Positions 62,765 through 64,000 of a DNA stretch of 64,000 bases are shown one piece after another. The first letter of the stretch is position 1, and each line of letters begins with the position of its first letter. The position numbers and the translations under genes were made by a program. The DNA is from Lachnospiraceae bacterium (GTDB taxonomy: Bacteria > Bacillota > Clostridia > Lachnospirales > Lachnospiraceae): positions 1 to 64,000 of the forward strand of contig JAFZOW010000075.1 of NCBI GenBank assembly GCA_017552715.1, written 5' to 3'. The notes beneath the pieces are model-generated. The model was given only the letters and a program-made list of their open reading frames with translations, was not told the DNA's origin and searched no databases.

Positions 62765-63466
62765 CTACCTCGCCGTTTTTTTCACATGCTCGTAAAGGGC
62801 ATTCTTAAACTCCGTCAGGCAGGAACGGCTGATGCCCACCACGCTCCCCTCATCCAGAACGGCTTCCCGCTCCCGCAGTCTCGCCACATGATCCAGGTTC
62901 ACCGCACTGCAGCGGTGGACCTTGCGTATCGTATCGTTGATGCGGTTAAAGGTCTCGATGGCTTCCCCCAGCTTCATCCTTGTGGTGATGGAGCCGGAGG
63001 AGGTTATGATACGCACATTATTGTTGTCCGATTCCAGATAAAGGATCTCGGAGGGCACCACCAGGATCTCCTCTCCTCCGGAGCGGATCAGCACCCCCTG
63101 CCGGCTGGCCTTTCTCAGCTGTATATCCTGCAGGGTCTGCTTAAGCTTGGTATCCTCCACCGGTTTTTTCAGGAAGCGGAAGGCATCCACCTCGTATCCG
63201 TCGATGGCCATCTCGATATGGCTGGTAAGGAAAACGATGGGGGTCTTAAGATCCTCCTCCCGGATCTGCCGGGCCGCGCTCATACCGTCCATGCCCCCCA
63301 TCTCTATATCCAGAAAGATGAGGTCGAAGGAGAAGGAAGAGGCCAGCAGATCCTCGGCATTGGTAAAGGGGATCACTTCACAGTCCAGTCTGGAAAGGAA
63401 GCTGTAGATCTTCTCTTCCAGATCCCTCAGAAATATCTCCTCATCATCGCATATGGCGATCTTCAT
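62765..63466 (-). CDS. LytTR-family response regulator
   Basis: 233 residues. Receiver domain with AICDDEEIFLRD, phospho-acceptor Asp in LIFLDIEMGGMDG, Thr in FLTSHIEM and Lys in FRFLKKP; C-terminal LytTR DNA-binding domain (about 130-233) with ILYLESDNNNVRI and FNRINDTIRKVHRCSAVNL. Good RBS (GGAGGAG). First gene of the two-component pair; the ABC ATPase gene just upstream (63542 on) may be in the same unit or a target. Confidence 0.93.
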   Translation of the reverse strand: MKIAICDDEEIFLRDLEEKIYSFLSRLDCEVIPFTNAEDLLASSFSFDLIFLDIEMGGMDGMSAARQIREEDLKTPIVFLTSHIEMAIDGYEVDAFRFLKKPVEDTKLKQTLQDIQLRKASRQGVLIRSGGEEILVVPSEILYLESDNNNVRIITSSGSITTRMKLGEAIETFNRINDTIRKVHRCSAVNLDHVARLREREAVLDEGSVVGISRSCLTEFKNALYEHVKKTAR

Positions 63467-63518
63467 CTTCTCCTCCGGATCCTCTCTTAAAGCTCATCAC
63501 AGATGTCCGCGGAAGGCT

Positions 63519-63534
63519 TTCGCGATCCCGCGAA
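63519..63534 (-). terminator. Short hairpin after the truncated ABC ATPase gene
   Basis: TTCGCG-GGAT-CGCGAA on the minus strand, 7 bp after the ATPase stop; outer G/C pairs may extend it. There is no U run, so it may only pause or weakly end transcription before the two-component genes. Confidence 0.4.
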
Positions 63535-63541
63535 CCCTATT

Positions 63542-64000
63542 TTAGCAGAGGAGTTTCCCGTTGTCGAGTTTGACCACACGGCTCCCGTAACGGCTGTTTT
63601 CTTCGGAATGGGTCACCTGAAGTATGGTCATGCCTTTTTCCTCATTGATCTTTTTGAACAGCTCCATGATATTCTTTCCGGATTCCTTATCCAGGTTTCC
63701 CGTAGGCTCGTCCGCCAGGATGATCTCGGGTTCCCCCATAAGGGCCCTGGCTATGGCCACACGCTGCTGCTGCCCGCCGGAAAGCTTTGCCGGCATGGCT
63801 TTGCGCTTATCGGCGATCCCCGTGATATCCAGGATCTCCGTAAGCCTGTCCGCGGCAGCCTTGTCATAGCGCTTGGACACCTTCAGGGGCAGGAGGATAT
63901 TATCCTCTACCGAAAGGTTCTGCACCAGATTATAGAACTGGAAGATAAAACCGATCCTGGAAAGCCGGAGGGCGGAAAGCTTTTTCTCTTTGATCTTTCC
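63542..64000 (-). CDS. ABC transporter ATP-binding protein (5' end outside the window)
   Basis: The frame is open to the window edge, giving about 152 visible residues; Walker A lies beyond it. Visible: Q-loop [12 protein letters not shown], signature [16 protein letters not shown], Walker [13 protein letters not shown] and H-loop VTHSEENS. This is the LolD/MacB/FtsE group that partners FtsX-type permeases. An ABC efflux system beside a LytTR two-component system is a common Firmicutes arrangement for peptide resistance or secretion. Confidence 0.92.
   Translation of the reverse strand, partial: GKIKEKKLSALRLSRIGFIFQFYNLVQNLSVEDNILLPLKVSKRYDKAAADRLTEILDITGIADKRKAMPAKLSGGQQQRVAIARALMGEPEIILADEPTGNLDKESGKNIMELFKKINEEKGMTILQVTHSEENSRYGSRVVKLDNGKLLC

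Noticed and set aside
1..64000. tRNA, rRNA, insertion sequences, prophage, replication origin
   Set aside because: No cloverleaf-like or rRNA-like stretch, no transposase or integrase motif, and no DnaA-box cluster was recognised by eye in any gap.

Overview
The window reads as chromosome from a fermentative Clostridia bacterium of Lachnospiraceae type. The reasons are the gene families and their order, strong AGGAGG-type ribosome sites, GTG and TTG starts, a GPH sugar symporter next to cytoplasmic glycosidases, fchA beside folD, and an AAA ATPase of the DUF4143 type. Most of the sequence is fairly GC-rich; one stretch near 45.1-46.6 kb is clearly AT-richer and looks acquired. I see no rRNA, tRNA, CRISPR array, phage or recognisable insertion sequence.

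Layout. 0-7 kb (minus): a fused MEMO-AMMECR1 protein, two unusual ABC exporter halves (PH-like region, zinc ribbon, exporter core; one with a C-terminal DUF1854 domain) and the start of a small charged protein. 6.9-19.7 kb: a D-2-hydroxyacid dehydrogenase, an ECF sigma/anti-sigma pair, malQ, a lysine/alanine-rich histone-like protein, dtd, an SH3-NlpC/P60 cell-wall hydrolase, a CapA-like lipoprotein and a glgP - acyl-CoA synthetase - thioesterase operon. 19.7-35 kb (minus): a tightly coupled chain of GPH symporter, GH36 alpha-galactosidase, GH2 beta-galactosidase, aroA, EAL phosphodiesterase, histidine phosphatase, asnA, MoxR ATPase, DUF58 and transglutaminase-like protein. 35-39 kb: a second ECF sigma/anti-sigma pair and a GH31 glycosidase. 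39-43.1 kb (minus): an ABC ATPase and a large FtsX-type permease behind what looks like a yybP-ykoY (Mn2+) riboswitch with its own promoter and intrinsic terminator. 43.2-47.2 kb (plus): a second GH36 alpha-galactosidase with an abnormal C-terminal tail, the AT-rich AAA ATPase preceded by a large palindrome, and a small membrane protein. 47.2-53.8 kb (minus): HAD phosphatase, ptsI, NAD(P)HX repair enzyme, metallo-beta-lactamase-fold lipoprotein, a frameshifted fchA, folD and a small unknown protein. 53.9-55.6 kb (plus): an ABC-class ATPase. 55.6-64 kb (minus): ROK kinase, acyltransferase, two small unknowns, a GH10 xylanase-esterase fusion and a GH27 alpha-galactosidase, then a LytTR two-component system and a truncated ABC ATPase.

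Together: none of the glycosidases shows a signal peptide, so imported oligosaccharides (galacto-, xylo- and glucosides) are probably finished inside the cell, with malQ and glgP handling storage glucan. The most notable points are the candidate Mn2+ riboswitch ahead of an FtsX-type ABC transporter, the ABC pair with PH/zinc-ribbon/DUF1854 add-ons next to MEMO-AMMECR1, a FolD lacking the usual catalytic lysine beside a frameshifted cyclohydrolase gene, the GH10-esterase fusion, tandem 13-bp repeats upstream of the galactoside operon, and the palindrome over the AAA ATPase promoter. All calls come from reading the sequence; no database search was run.
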